Source of the DNA: Adiantum capillus-veneris
Taxonomy: Eukaryota; Streptophyta; Polypodiopsida; Polypodiales; Pteridaceae
Assembly: GCA_014529385.2 (NCBI GenBank)
Contig: CM043970.1
Location: 47,269,779 to 47,333,778 of the forward strand
DNA length: 64,000 bases
Direction of reading: 5' to 3'
The position numbers and the translations under genes are program-made. Positions 33,881 through 45,020 of this stretch are shown in pieces (positions within the stretch are counted from its first letter, which is position 1; the number at the start of each line of letters is the position of its first letter). A model generated the notes under the pieces. That model worked only from the letters and a program-made list of their open reading frames with translations. It ran no database searches and was not told where the DNA came from.

Positions 33881-35307
33881 TTAATTAAAGAAGGTAGCCC
33901 TCACCTGCACCCATAGCCACAAGAAAAAAATCCGTTAGCACGTGACTGGTGATGCTGGGCATCCCAATTGTTATCCATGTCACTTTTAAAAAAACACAGT
34001 TCTTAACTAGTATCTTGTTTTTAATGAAAAAATTCCTTGGATTATTGCCAATCCAATAAGGAAAGTGAAATCATTATAGTGTAGCTGTTTAATTTTTTTA
34101 TTAAAACTTTTTAATTTTTTTCGCATAACCTTAGTAGGTTTTATAGGCAGATTATCAAAGCCAGACACGAACTACTTTCTTAATCAGACAAGAGAGAACT
34201 ACAAACTAAATGCCATCACAGGCCAGTTTTCTGTTACAGACAACACCTCTGTCATTATGCAATGACCGACAAACTTTTGTTCAAGTTTGTAATAAAACCA
34301 AATATCATACCATAATATTTTAGATAGCTCAGTCAATAGAGCAAGTCCAGACAATTTCCGAGATAGAATCGAAGTAAACGTATCAAGCCAAGAACATCTA
34401 TAAACTTTCCGTAGTATATATTGCATACTAGTAGGCCAAGAAAAGTTCAAATATATAAGAGAGAGAATATACGAAGCGAGTCAGATGCTGTAAAGTTTAT
34501 CTTATTTGTATTACTCAAGGTCAAAACAGCCACAGCCAGAAGAAATCATTTGATAAGCTGAATCGCTGATTCTCAAACAGACCCTTCATTAAATTACCCA
34601 TCTTGTGATGTATTATGGTAAAAACAAGCGAGAGAGAAGAAAAACAACCAATTTCCACCAAAATAGGGCATGTGAAGTCATTTACTGCCTTCTGAGCATC
34701 CTCCAATTTGGCAACATCTCAGAACAATGTTTTTAGTTCAGTCAAAGTCTCTTTAGACTATTCACGACATTATGTGTATGTACTAAGGACAAAGTCAGCC
34801 TGAGGTCAGTAAATGTACCCAGCATAAACCGAACCATTAGTTTTACAGCTTATCAAGGAATTCGACAATCTCTGCTTCACAGTTTTGAGCAGACACTTTC
34901 AAGTTTTATAAGCTTCAAATCAACAAACCATTTATTGATATGCATAACTTCAATATTCTCAGCACATTAAATCCCACTTGGCTTCCCTAAAGTTAACAGC
35001 TCGAGTCACAATCTTTTTTTTCAAATCTGGTAGCAATATGCCCCAGCCATGATACCCAAAATTCCATCCAGTAACCAGTCAAATCAATTCCTCAAGCAAT
35101 AGATCCAATTGAAAAAGCAGTTAATTTTACCAATGTTAACCGATATCGCAATCATTTATTTGAAGCATTACTTCCCATTAAGCAAACAGGCAGATTCAGA
35201 TTCACAATATCCCCCTTTGTTTAAAAAAAATTAGAAACCAGTAGAAATAAAACCTGTAAATTTGATGCAGAAGCCTCCATGATAGCTTTCTCACTTTTTT
35301 TCGGCAT
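33881..35307 (-). pseudogene. Small two-exon gene, unit 2 copy
   Basis: Exon 1 (35307-35254) encodes MPKKSEKAIMEASASNLQ, one residue different from unit 1, with the same CAG|GTTTTA donor. Exon 2 starts at 33904 after a conserved acceptor, reads VRATFFN and then TAA. The TATA box and 18-bp inverted repeat upstream are identical to unit 1. As in unit 1, an early stop shortens exon 2 relative to units 3 and 5. Confidence 0.45.
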
Positions 35308-35359
35308 GATGAAGTCACACAGCAACGCAGAATTGAATGCAAAACAGAGGTCACAAATC

Positions 35360-35405
35360 ACGGTGCTAAGTGAGCATAGGCGCTCACCTTATGAGTTATT
35401 TATAG
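35360..35405 (-). promoter_or_regulatory. TATA box plus inverted repeat, unit 2
   Basis: Same TATAAATA box and GTGAGC/GCTCAC 18-bp inverted repeat as unit 1, in the same spacing. Because units 1 and 2 are near-identical overall, this copy adds little independent evidence of conservation. Confidence 0.55.
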
Positions 35406-35881
35406 GCGAGATTCTGTCACGCTTCAGAAGGGCATGAAATTTGCACGCTTCCCCCCATCGAGGCCGACCTTCAAGACCATCCACTCCGGGATCATACTCA
35501 GCACGAGATCCAGGAATGTGAAGCCAGTAGAGAGCTCAAAAAACGTATCAGCACAAGAAAGCAAAGGCATTCCTTACAAGCGGCAGAACGCCAGCGGGCG
35601 ATATACACAACAGAGTACTACAGAGATTACGAAACCTCATACAGGTGAGATTTTTACAAGGTAATCTTTCTCCTTTATGTACAAGGCAGTCCCCACCTTC
35701 ACAATATAAAAACACTACAAACTATCAAAACATATTATGTGTTAAATTGCAAGTGGCACTATACCAGTTCATAGACCAATAATTCTAGGCAAATACAATG
35801 GTTTTGTACAATAATTTATTTGCAGTTGAAAATAAATTTTGTACAAGGTAGTAAAGATAACAAGTAAAACTTGGAAAATAG

Positions 35882-38016
35882 TCATCCCAGACTCTGGCGT
35901 GAAGTTGCTTCAAGGTAAGCGAACTGCCCCCAGTCATCTACCACAAAAAACAGAATGTTTTTATCAAAGAAGGTAGCCCTCACGTGCATCCATAGCCACA
36001 AGAAAACAATTTGTTAGCACGTGGTTGTACACAGATGATGTTGGGCATCCCAGTTGTTATCCATGTCACAATGAAAAACCAAACCGTTCTTCAATATGTT
36101 AAAAAAAAATTTTAAAAATAGAGTTATACTAAGAATTCCCCCTTTTTCCCCGAAGAGTGAGCCTCTTCTCAAAGCTAATATATATTGATTTAGTTTTAAA
36201 AAAATTATTAAAGCCAAACCATAAGCCCTATCCTCATCTGAGTCTCATATTATGCCATAATCGACATATTCTTCAAAAAGCCAGTATCACATATAGTGGC
36301 AAAGTAAACTTATAACCAACGATTTCCATTTATATATACCCAACCAAGGAAGGTTTACACATTTTTTACACATATTTCCGTTTGTAATGTTTTTAAAGCC
36401 TATAGGTAGCCGAAACCATAATTACCCAGTAGACCAAGAGATGAAGCAAACCAGTAGGTCAGGTCCTAAGCAGCCTAATAACAAAGTCCGTACGCGCCAT
36501 AAAGAGCTGGACTATGCTGACTCTTTTTTATGAGTAAACCCTTCAAGTATGATCTGAGTCAATCTCAGTAAGACCTGTAAGGAAGGTCTAATACCCCGAA
36601 ACAGTAACCAGGCCAACGAAACACAACGAGACCTTCCTCGACTTAGTGAAAGTGAGCAAGAGTAGAAAATTTACATTCAATATTTTAATAAAAGACTCTA
36701 GAGGATGCTGGAAAAATTCATTCAATATTCTTCCATTATGCAGGTATGCAACCATACTACCATGTATAGATCAAAGGTCAAAAAAAGTCATGCTTTATGA
36801 CTTCTTTCAATAAGTGACCGTCACATTTAGGGCAATCAGCAATTAAAGTTATACCCTGTAAGAAAGAAACCATGCAAAAATAATTCTGAAAATTTTATTT
36901 TCAAGATTCAAGCATCTAAACAAAAAACTCTGCTTTACATGGATAAGAACAATATCAACATTCATAGCAAATTTTTTATCCTGCCTGGCATAATCATAGT
37001 AGAGACACCATTTTAACGTCTCGAGCTTAGGCACCAAATGGCTACAGTCAAAGTGTACCAATTTCATTTAGTATACCAGTAGATCTATTACTCATGCCAT
37101 AGATTTAAGCCAAACTTTCCAGCATATATTGTTTTTAGTATTTCAAGAAAGTCGAAACAAAGTTAGCCAGTTGAGTAGTTTATGAAGCCATCCTGTACGG
37201 TAAGCCAGGTCAAAAAGAGCATGGTTTAATAGAAGCCACACTCGTATAGGACTGAAAAGACCCGAGTTTTGCCACATCATTTTCATGAGTAAGTCTTGAG
37301 TCAAATTCAGTCAGATTTAAACGGAATGTCTACTACCCAGGAAAAGTTACCTAGCCAAAGCCAAATAACCCAAAAAATCATCGAAATATTCAACGGTTTA
37401 GTGACAAGGTCCTACACACATAATAATATTATACAATCAGTATTTCATTGATAGTCTTCATAGTAAGCCTGGAGAAACATTTCAAATTTTTCTTCAAAAC
37501 AACATGCATGTAAGCTATAATACTCCTATGCTTTTGTCCGAAGATAGTAGGTGAATGGTACAATCAAAATATCTAACTTTAGGACGTCCAAACTATGGTA
37601 ACCAAACCAAAATAGGCAATAAGCCCATTGTATGTAATACGCCTAAAAAATCTATGCTTTCAAGTTTCAAGCCTTTCAATAGGCAACCCATTATGCAGAG
37701 AAAAAGTCAGCAAAATTTTCCCAATCTTGGTCAAACCATTTATCAACTCGAGATCTGGCAGCCAAAAGTCAAGTTACGGTTCCCAAATTTCTTCAAGAAT
37801 ATCAATTTTAAGCATATTTCTCATAACTCTAATCGAAAAAAACAGTCATATTAAATGGCTCTTTACTTATTGCATTTCAACCATTAGACTCTCCATCCAT
37901 ATATTAGCAAAAAACAGTCCAGCTCACGATTATGCTTAAAGCATCAAGAGAACATGAAACCACCTGTAGACTTGAGACGACGAATCCATCACCACTTTAT
38001 CAGTTTTTTTTGGCAT
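35882..38016 (-). pseudogene. Small two-exon gene, unit 3 copy with longest open exon 2
   Basis: Exon 1 starts at ATG 38016 and encodes MPKKTDKVVMDSSSQVY, similar in protein to unit 1 (MPKKSEKAIMEASAS) although most codons differ, which argues for past coding constraint. The exon has one base fewer than unit 1 before its CTACAG|GTGG donor, so the phase no longer fits. Exon 2 (35983-35882) is open for 33 codons: VRATFFDKNILFF, then VVDDWGQFAYLEATS, then TGA. Its acceptor reads GGATGCAC instead of GGGTGCAG, so the AG is lost. This copy is probably dead, but it gives the clearest view of the exon 2 peptide. Confidence 0.45.
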
Positions 38017-38081
38017 GATGAGGACACCGCGCAGCAAACCAGAATTGAACGCACAACAGCGGTTAGAGAACACAATGCCAA

Positions 38082-38112
38082 GTGAGCATTAAGACTCACC
38101 TTCCAAGGTATT
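38082..38112 (-). promoter_or_regulatory. Degenerate TATA region plus GTGAG/CTCAC inverted repeat, unit 3
   Basis: The inverted repeat (38082-38099) keeps the 18-bp length, with GTGAG and CTCAC arms and a mismatch at the sixth pair. The TATA position reads CCTAGAAATA instead of CCTATAAATA, a single change that would weaken it. Confidence 0.5.
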
Positions 38113-38748
38113 TCTAGGTGATGAAGCTACTCCATAGCAGAAGGGGCCTGAATCAAGCCAGGTACTGCAGCCAACGAGGTTGGCATTGAAGACCCCCTAT
38201 CTAGGGATTATACCTAGCACAGGATCCCGATGCAAGTGGTCAGCACAGGATCATTTCACATAGTATACGCACACTACCACTCTCTTACTATGCAGAAGAA
38301 GCCGTGAGGTAGTAACCTACCGAGAAGGCTTTTGCATCAATTTTTACAGACATCACAAAGTATTAAGCATCAAAGGACAAATTGCCCTAAAGTAACTGAG
38401 GATAAAAAACCCAAGCAAGTTAAAAGGCATACACACCATTATAATGAGCCAAATATGCTTTTTTTAAAAACAATTTGGAAGATAACCAAGTATTCTTGCC
38501 GGCTTTCGAACGGTCGAAAACTCGGTAGACATATTTACCAAACACACTATTGTTCATAGAAATGGGTGAAAAGACCATCTGTACCTACCAATATTTCTCA
38601 TGCAACAATAATTAGAAAGCCATTTAAATTAGACACATTAAGAGAGTAGACAATTTGCCAATCACTACCAAGTGAGATAATGTGAGGGAGTAAATAATTT
38701 TGGGAATAACGAAGCAATATACATTGAGTATAGGTATCAATGTACGTC

Positions 38749-38756
38749 TATAAAAC
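38749..38756 (+). promoter_or_regulatory. TATA box of the 171-codon gene, unit 3
   Basis: TATAAAAC lies 89 bases before the ATG at 38838, at the position homologous to TATATAAG of unit 1. Confidence 0.5.
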
Positions 38757-38837
38757 ACGGGCATTCTTTTTGAAAGGGTGAGTGCACAGAATCTGCCTTG
38801 AGTAGCTTTCTGAGAGTTTTTACACCCACCATATGCT

Positions 38838-39353
38838 ATGACTTCTAGTGATGATCAAGTTTTAGCTATATCCATTGCACATCTTCAGCAGTCAAATGAT
38901 TCTAATAAGAGAGCCACACTCCTTTGTTATGAACGTCATTTATTTCGGCAATTAGGAACATCAGTTACTCAGATTAAATGGTGGACATATAAGGATAGAG
39001 TGACGCGGGTGACTCTTTGCGGTCGAGAGCATTTTAAGAATAATATCCGTCTGGTGATGGTGGCAGAAGCCCTGGGCCTAGGGGCACAATACTATTATGT
39101 AGAACATTCAATGAAGCAAGGTTTTTCCGAACGGTTATATCTGCTAGCGTAGTTTCTTCCACCACAAAATATTTTTTTGTATCGTGGTTATGGGCAGCCA
39201 CTACGAGGGTATTTTAATTGCACTCCCCGCACTAAGGAGTATGGTGTGGTCTTGGCAACTCGTATCTTACCTCTGGCTGAGTGTCCAAACACTTGCTATT
39301 ACTCTGATAGTTGTTTGTGCAATCATGTAATGGATGGTTTACTTGATATGTAG
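38838..39353 (+). pseudogene. 171-codon gene of unknown family, unit 3 copy
   Basis: ATG 38838 to TAG 39351-39353, 172 codons including the stop, with one internal TAG (39150-39152). Unit 1 has CAG at that site, so this is a CAG-to-TAG change; conversely, the unit 1 stop is a Lys codon here. The two copies can be aligned without a gap over the whole length, and many changes are conservative (WGREHFRNNI/CGREHFKNNI, ILSTQILPL/VLATRILPL). The C-terminal cluster reads CYYSDSCLCNH. Function unknown; see the unit 1 copy. Confidence 0.55.
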
Positions 39354-39444
39354 GGGAGGAAAAAAAAGAAAGGGGTTTTCTTTCTAGAAATCAGGCTTTT
39401 CCATTCTAATTAAAGTGGCAAAGTAAGAGAAGAGACACAAGTAG

Positions 39445-39448
<4 letters not shown>

Positions 39449-39508
<60 letters not shown>
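39449..39508. repeat. (GT)n microsatellite after the unit 3 gene
   Basis: 60 bp of GT at the boundary between units 3 and 4. Confidence 0.97.
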
Positions 39509-39510
<2 letters not shown>

Positions 39511-39685
39511 TTGTTTTAACTTATATAATAAGACATAATTGAACTTTTACATTCAAAAGACAGTTGGCTTCAAAGAAAAGACAAAAATTAGTACAAAAAT
39601 AACTCAGTCTTAGAATTATCTTTGTAGATGGCATATGATAATGAAGCCTCATTCTAGTATACAATGATAGTGATCCAATATATAA

Positions 39686-41523
39686 TTACTTCCCAAGTGG
39701 TAAGAGCAAGTATATTATTTTGTCTGACAATAGCTTTAAGCCAAAAAAAAATCCAAGAAAGTATAGAGTCTTCACCTGCATTCATCCAAACAAGACAATA
39801 GATTCATTAGCCTTGGATGTATATTACAGGTATCAATGGACTATATTAGTTATTATCCATTTCAACTTACAACCCTTTTTAACTTAAAACCGCTAGCAAA
39901 AAATGTTCATGTTTTTTAGTTCTTTTCACAAAAACTTTTAGTAATTGTATGTTTTCTTTATATCCCAATGTTTCAAAAATACCTTTAAATAGATTTTTAA
40001 CATATATATCATTTTGATCAAAAGGCCATTACCCCTTTTGATCCAAGTGTCTTATTTTATCCCATAAGTTAGTTTGTTTTTAGAAAGATGTTATGCCAAT
40101 TTGTTTTGGGCCCAAATTCCCAAGTATCATAAAGCACAAGGTAAGTTAATTATCAGTTTGAGATATGTACCAATACCAGAACATTCTTGCCAATTCTGTC
40201 AGGCTCCGATTTCACTATCTCAACAAATTACCATGAAGCCATAAAGTGTTATTCAATACCAACTCTAGATACCTTCAAAAAATCATTTCAGCTTTTGTCA
40301 ATCACATATTCATTTACAACTGTCAACGAACCATATCTTTTTCTTAAAAACCCTAAATTAAGAGGATTAGTAAGGAGAAAAAATGCATATATGTTACCAG
40401 TATTGTCAATTTCATGGGATATAACTTACTGTGTGGGATCCTTTGTAAGTGTAGCCCAAGTTAAGAAGACTAGTAAGGAGAAAAAACCCATATATGTTAC
40501 CAGTGTTGTCAACTTTATGCGGTATATCTTACTACATGAGATCCTTTGTAAGTGTAGCAGACCCAAACGTGGTCTGAGGGAGAAAAAGCCCTTTGCACTA
40601 CGTAGTAAAAATGCAAAAATTTCCATGTATTTGATACAGAGTCTCAACGGCCCCAACTCCAGGCCAAGAAAACAACAATATCAAGTAAAAAATCCCCCAT
40701 TTTTCACTTTCCGAGTACTACCACATAATAGCACCACTATACTGGTGCTATTGGTTACCATATCATCTAAAATGAGTTATAGGTGTTTGTTCAAGTTGAA
40801 AAAAAACCCACCCCAGCCTTTTGCTCAAAATAAACCAAGCCCCTTCACACTACCCAGTAGTATGCAGAAATTACCATTTATTTGATACAGAGTCTTACTA
40901 GCCCCGACTCTAGGCCAAAAAAATGACAGTATTAAGTATAAGGTCCCCCATTTTTTATTGCCCAAGTACTGCCATATTAAAGCACCATCATACTGATTCT
41001 GCATTGGTTACCATACCATCTAAAAAGAGTTACAGGTTTTGTTCAAGCAAAAAAATCCCAACATTTTTCTCAAAAAGAAAACAAGCATTTTCACATTGCA
41101 CAATAGTAATGCAAAAATTACCATATATCTGATAAAGTGACAAATAGCCCCGACACTAGGCTAGCTATACAACAGTATCTCATATAAGATCCCCCATTTT
41201 CTTTAACAAATATTGCCACAGAAAGTAACAGTTATATGGTTTAAACAAATACCTTTATCCAAAAACGATTTACGGGCGCTTAACCAAGCTACAAAAAGTC
41301 AAAAACCAATTCCCCTACAATGGCCAAGAAACCAAACAGTACTCAGTATGATCATCAATGTATTTCAAGCCATCTGTTAATTGCCTAGTTATGCAGTTGT
41401 AGAAAAAAATCCAAAAAACAGGTATCGTTTAGTTGGTAATTGCTTGTTTTAGCATAAAAACATTAATCGTATCTTATCAAGGTATCAAGTACCAACTTGA
41501 AATGGTAGCTCCACAACTTCCAT
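39686..41523 (-). CDS. Small two-exon gene, unit 4 copy (open, 38 codons)
   Basis: Exon 1 (41523-41497) encodes MEVVELPFQ, followed by a weak donor CAA|GTTGGT. Exon 2 (39775-39686) follows a good acceptor (GGCTAAT branch-like site, T-rich stretch, ATGCAG|GTGAAG) in matching phase. It reads VKTLYFLGFFFGL, then KLLSDKIIYLLLPLGK, then TAA. The SDKIIYL stretch aligns with EDGKLIYL in unit 5 and DDWGQFAYL in unit 3. The peptide is strongly hydrophobic and could insert in a membrane. Both exons are open, but length and conservation are marginal; it could be a relic. Confidence 0.35.
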
Positions 41524-41596
41524 ATCTACTTAGTAAAAAAACACCCTCACACACCTTCTTGAAAAACTCACACAGAGGAGAATAAACCATAGACTA

Positions 41597-41627
41597 GTGA
41601 GGGGCCAGAGCACCCTCACCTTATATA
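41597..41627 (-). promoter_or_regulatory. TATA box plus GTGAGGG/CCCTCAC inverted repeat, unit 4
   Basis: TATATAAG (41627-41620) is followed at once by an inverted repeat (41619-41597) with 7-bp arms and a longer loop. The sixth pair is G-C here and C-G in units 1, 2 and 5, a two-sided change that keeps the pairing. Confidence 0.55.
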
Positions 41628-41974
41628 GCGCCCCTGGTCAAGTTCAAGGTGAAGATGCCCATGATCAAGTGTTCATTATCTATTGCTTCCCAGGACACCT
41701 ATATGGCCACTCCTACTTACATACGGGGAGTTGAGAGGGAGAGAGACCTTGTGTAGGGGGTATCATATGCATTGTAGTTAAGTGAGACAGACAGATCCAA
41801 TGGGCGTGAGGTTTAAGGTAATGAAAGTAGCTTCCTCAAAATATCCCCCAAGGGGTGGGTTCCCATGTTGTATTAGGGAGGAAGAAGCCCCATTTTTCAA
41901 TTAATTCCTTTTCCAAAAAGGATTTGTGTACAAAAATACATGCTTTTTTTATAATCAAACTACTGTAAAGGTAA

Positions 41975-41978
<4 letters not shown>

Positions 41979-42008
<30 letters not shown>
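41979..42008. repeat. (GT)n microsatellite between units 4 and 5
   Basis: 30 bp of GT, in the position homologous to the other unit boundaries. Confidence 0.95.
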
Positions 42009-42009
<1 letters not shown>

Positions 42010-42101
42010 CCAATAACAATATAACATATACACCAAATAATCCTTACAAATTACAAAAGACACTAGAAACTATGTCAATGAAAAGGTGGTATAATTCCCA
42101 T

Positions 42102-44042
42102 TCATAGTATAGAACAGTTTTTATACACAAGTACAAGAGAATCAAGAGTCTGAAGATATATAAGTTTGCCATCTTCAAGCCAAGGAATTTTGAAAACCAT
42201 AGTTGAGAAGGTAACCCTCACCTGCACCCATAGAAACAACACAACATATAGTTAGCATTGGCACCGTATGCAAGTGATGCATGGATATCCCACATGTTAT
42301 AGATGTCACCCAACTAGATTTCTTTCAAAGACTAATAGTACAAACTAACAAAAACATATATTTAGAGATGGTTTCTTTTACAAGGGGTTGCAGGAAACCG
42401 TGTGAAGCCCCTATAGCTTTGCAAGCTCTCATGCAAAGACGAGTTTTATGAGGCTTTTTTGCCCCAAAGTGGGCCACATATACCCACCAGAGATGAGTTT
42501 TATGAGGCTTTTTTGCCCCAAAGTGGGCCACATATACTTCTCTCTTAACTTTACAAAGTTTGGCATTAATTGCCGTTATTTCTTTTGCGTCAGTAATAGT
42601 GCTCATACATGCAGTCAATATATACTTTGGAGTCTCTTGTAACACAAAGACTTGTTAGTAAGTTTGCACTATATCTCCCTAGATGGAGGAGGAAAAAAAC
42701 ACATAAAAGGTAGTAAGTATGAATGTTCAAATATTCTAGAATCCCCAGTTGTTTCCATAGGCCAAGGAAGTGTGCCACCAAGGCCCATTAAATAACATAA
42801 AATTGATTCAATAAGCCTCAAAAGTAACTTTATTAGAAGATAAACCATGGTACTTGACTCAACGACCAGACCAAGCCTGTAATTACTTAATAGTAAGGCA
42901 TTATTCACCAAATCCAGCTTGTGTCAGATGGATTTTTCTTGTTGATGCTATCAATGCAACTAATCTCTTTATTTTTAACCATGAAGTGCCCAAGATGACT
43001 TACTAACCTTTCTTAAAAAGATTACAAACCTAAAGTGTTTTTGATATGTTAGGAGACCTCTATTTAAGGAAGTCTTTGAAAGCCAAAGTAAACCAAAGTC
43101 GCCGACTTAGTAAGGTCTAAAAGATTAGCAACGGCATTACCCAAAACCCTAATTAAGTTTACAATATTTAGTATCACCCAAAGAAACATATCCAACATAT
43201 AGTTACCTTTAAATATAACCAACCATTTACAACCATATTCGGCCACATGAGCAGCTATAAGGTAGGACTAGTTACAAGTGCCAAGTTCAAGCCCAATCCT
43301 TAGATAGAGTACATTTTTAAGTCAACTGCAATGTCTAAGTTAGTCAATATTCGGATTGTCATAAAAACATCAAGCTTATATTCTGTGCAAAAGCTTTGCC
43401 ATAGATCTATCACACAACAAACAACAGGCAAAGCTTCGTCTCATGATCATATTTCAGCAAGAAAGGCAAGCTCAATAACAAATCCCAAAGGGCACCTCAT
43501 CAAAAAAATAATTGCGGTAGTTGCCTCAATAAAACCTCTCAAAAGTAAGCCAATACCCACCATATAATATAGGTTCATCACCAAGTTTATGTAATAAGTT
43601 TCCTCCTCATTGATTTTTTTTAAAAAAATATCTAGTATTAGTTTCTTAGCCATAAAAAGTCTCAAGGAATTCTGCATTGAAGAAAGGATACAAACTTTCA
43701 TTGTATTTCACTGCTATTACACACACCTATGACAGGTCAGTAGACGTATATTACAAGAATTCTCTGAACTCAAAAGGGGAGTAAAAAAACCATTGCAGCA
43801 GATACCTAAGTGTCACTGGAAGTTGCCAACCATAAGCAAGCTAGTATGACGTAGCAACATAACAATCATACTTCAACTTAGTATATCCAAGACATGCATG
43901 AGTTCTATTATCATATCAAAAAGTGAATCACAACACATCCATGCAGCTCGGACAGTAGTCCCATATCAGTATCTTAAGTCATCTGAGATTGAGTCAGAGC
44001 AGCCAGCTCCACAATAGCTTGCTTGTCTTTGCCTTTTTCCAT
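42102..44042 (-). pseudogene. Small two-exon gene, unit 5 copy
   Basis: Exon 1 starts at ATG 44042: MEKGKDKQAIVELAALTQSQ. The expected donor reads CAG|ATGACT, so the GT is lost and the frame ends three codons later. Exon 2 (42221-42102) has a perfect acceptor (ATGCTAAC, T-rich stretch, GGGTGCAG|GTGAGG) and is open for 39 codons: VRVTFSTMVFKIPW, then LEDGKLIYLQTLDSL, then TGA. It aligns well with exon 2 of unit 3 (VR-TF at the start, acidic-G then YL-x-T). This supports a real small protein family even though the donor here looks broken. Confidence 0.4.
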
Positions 44043-44162
44043 AGATCCAACCACACTAACAATACATACCCTTGCTGGCAAAAACCCTCACAATCCAAAG
44101 GTACAGACAACCCTTCACTAGTACACACACACACCATAGAAGCACATAGGTACCAATACTAA

Positions 44163-44188
44163 GTGAGCATGGAAGCTCACCTTTTATA
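44163..44188 (-). promoter_or_regulatory. TATA box plus GTGAGC/GCTCAC inverted repeat, unit 5
   Basis: TATAAAAG (44188-44181) directly abuts the 18-bp inverted repeat (44180-44163). Unit 5 is strongly diverged elsewhere, so retention of both elements is meaningful. The ATG of the small gene is about 120 bases downstream. Confidence 0.6.
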
Positions 44189-44599
44189 GGGTACGGTGCC
44201 AATAGCCAAATTCCTTCCTCATCAGTATGGTGGGTCTGATCTTCATGAGGGAGAAGAACCATCCGCTCCACCTCATACAGAGAGCGAGAGAGAGAGAGCT
44301 ATAGAGCAGACGTCGCCAAGAGGGAGCCACCGCGTCATTAAGCAGATGAGGACAAGGTATGCAGAGTCGGGCCAACCAACTCAAACTCCACTATCCCACT
44401 TAACTCGTTCTAAAAATTAAGAATCCACCCATTGATTTCCCATTTAGAAATTTACGTAGTGAATTCAAACCATTATTCACAAGATATTTCCCAGGCCAAT
44501 ACTAGTTTATTGAGACGAGTCCCCAGCTAGTTATACATAGGAAGTAGCAACAAGCCACTCCTATATACCAGAAGGAGCTAAATTGCATATAAAGAGCAG

Positions 44600-44752
<153 letters not shown>

Positions 44753-44778
44753 TTCTTGACTCAAGACCTGATGATAGA

Positions 44779-44803
44779 GAGGGGGGAGGGGGGGAGGGAG
44801 GAG

Positions 44804-44873
<70 letters not shown>

Positions 44874-45020
44874 AGAAGAAGAGAATTTTAATTTCCATAA
44901 GCAAAATTCAAACAGATACCAAAGATATATGAGCCTTGATTTCAAGATATAATAAGAGAGAGAGAGAGAGAGAGAGAGTTTCCATCTTCTTAGAGTGATA
45001 CACACACACACACACACACA
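44779..45020. repeat. Purine-rich low-complexity block: GGGA, (GA)n, 34-G run, (GA)n, (CA)n
   Basis: A mixed block of low-complexity tracts including 34 consecutive G at 44839-44872, GA repeats at 44809-44838 and 44955-44978, and CA at about 45000-45020. Reading frames across it are artefacts. Confidence 0.95.

Larger units (their letters stand above)
33620..35758. repeat. Unit 2 of the tandem array (left half only)
   Basis: Nearly identical to 25976-28668 of unit 1 apart from indels, including loss of the TA-repeat segment. It ends abruptly at CAAGTGGCA, before the position where the 171-codon gene would begin, and is joined directly to unit 3. It is therefore a recent partial duplication lacking the plus-strand gene. 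Confidence 0.85.
35759..39508. repeat. Unit 3 of the tandem array (3.75 kb, complete, diverged)
   Basis: Same layout and almost the same length as unit 1: small minus-strand gene, divergent promoters, 171-codon plus-strand gene, (GT)n at 39449-39508. Sequence similarity to unit 1 is patchy in presumed introns and spacers and strong in the acceptor region, the exon 1 start, the promoter and the 171-codon gene. That pattern helps to point to the functional parts. Confidence 0.75.
39509..42008. repeat. Unit 4 of the tandem array (no 171-codon gene)
   Basis: Contains the minus-strand small gene and its promoter, then about 350 bp without the plus-strand gene, and ends in (GT)n at 41979-42008. 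Its presumed intron holds two local tandem duplications: about 105 bp at 40357-40560, and about 248 bp repeated three times starting at 40612, 40861 and 41108. Confidence 0.65.

Noticed and set aside
25983-35758. Units 1 and 2 as LTRs of a retroelement enclosing the Penelope-like element
   Set aside because: They contain promoters, exons and a splice acceptor shared with units 3-5. Unit 2 is truncated, and the enclosed element is not of LTR type.
40187-40885. Plus-strand frame of 232 codons in unit 4
   Set aside because: It lies antisense to the presumed intron, is built from the local tandem duplications, and has no counterpart in other units.
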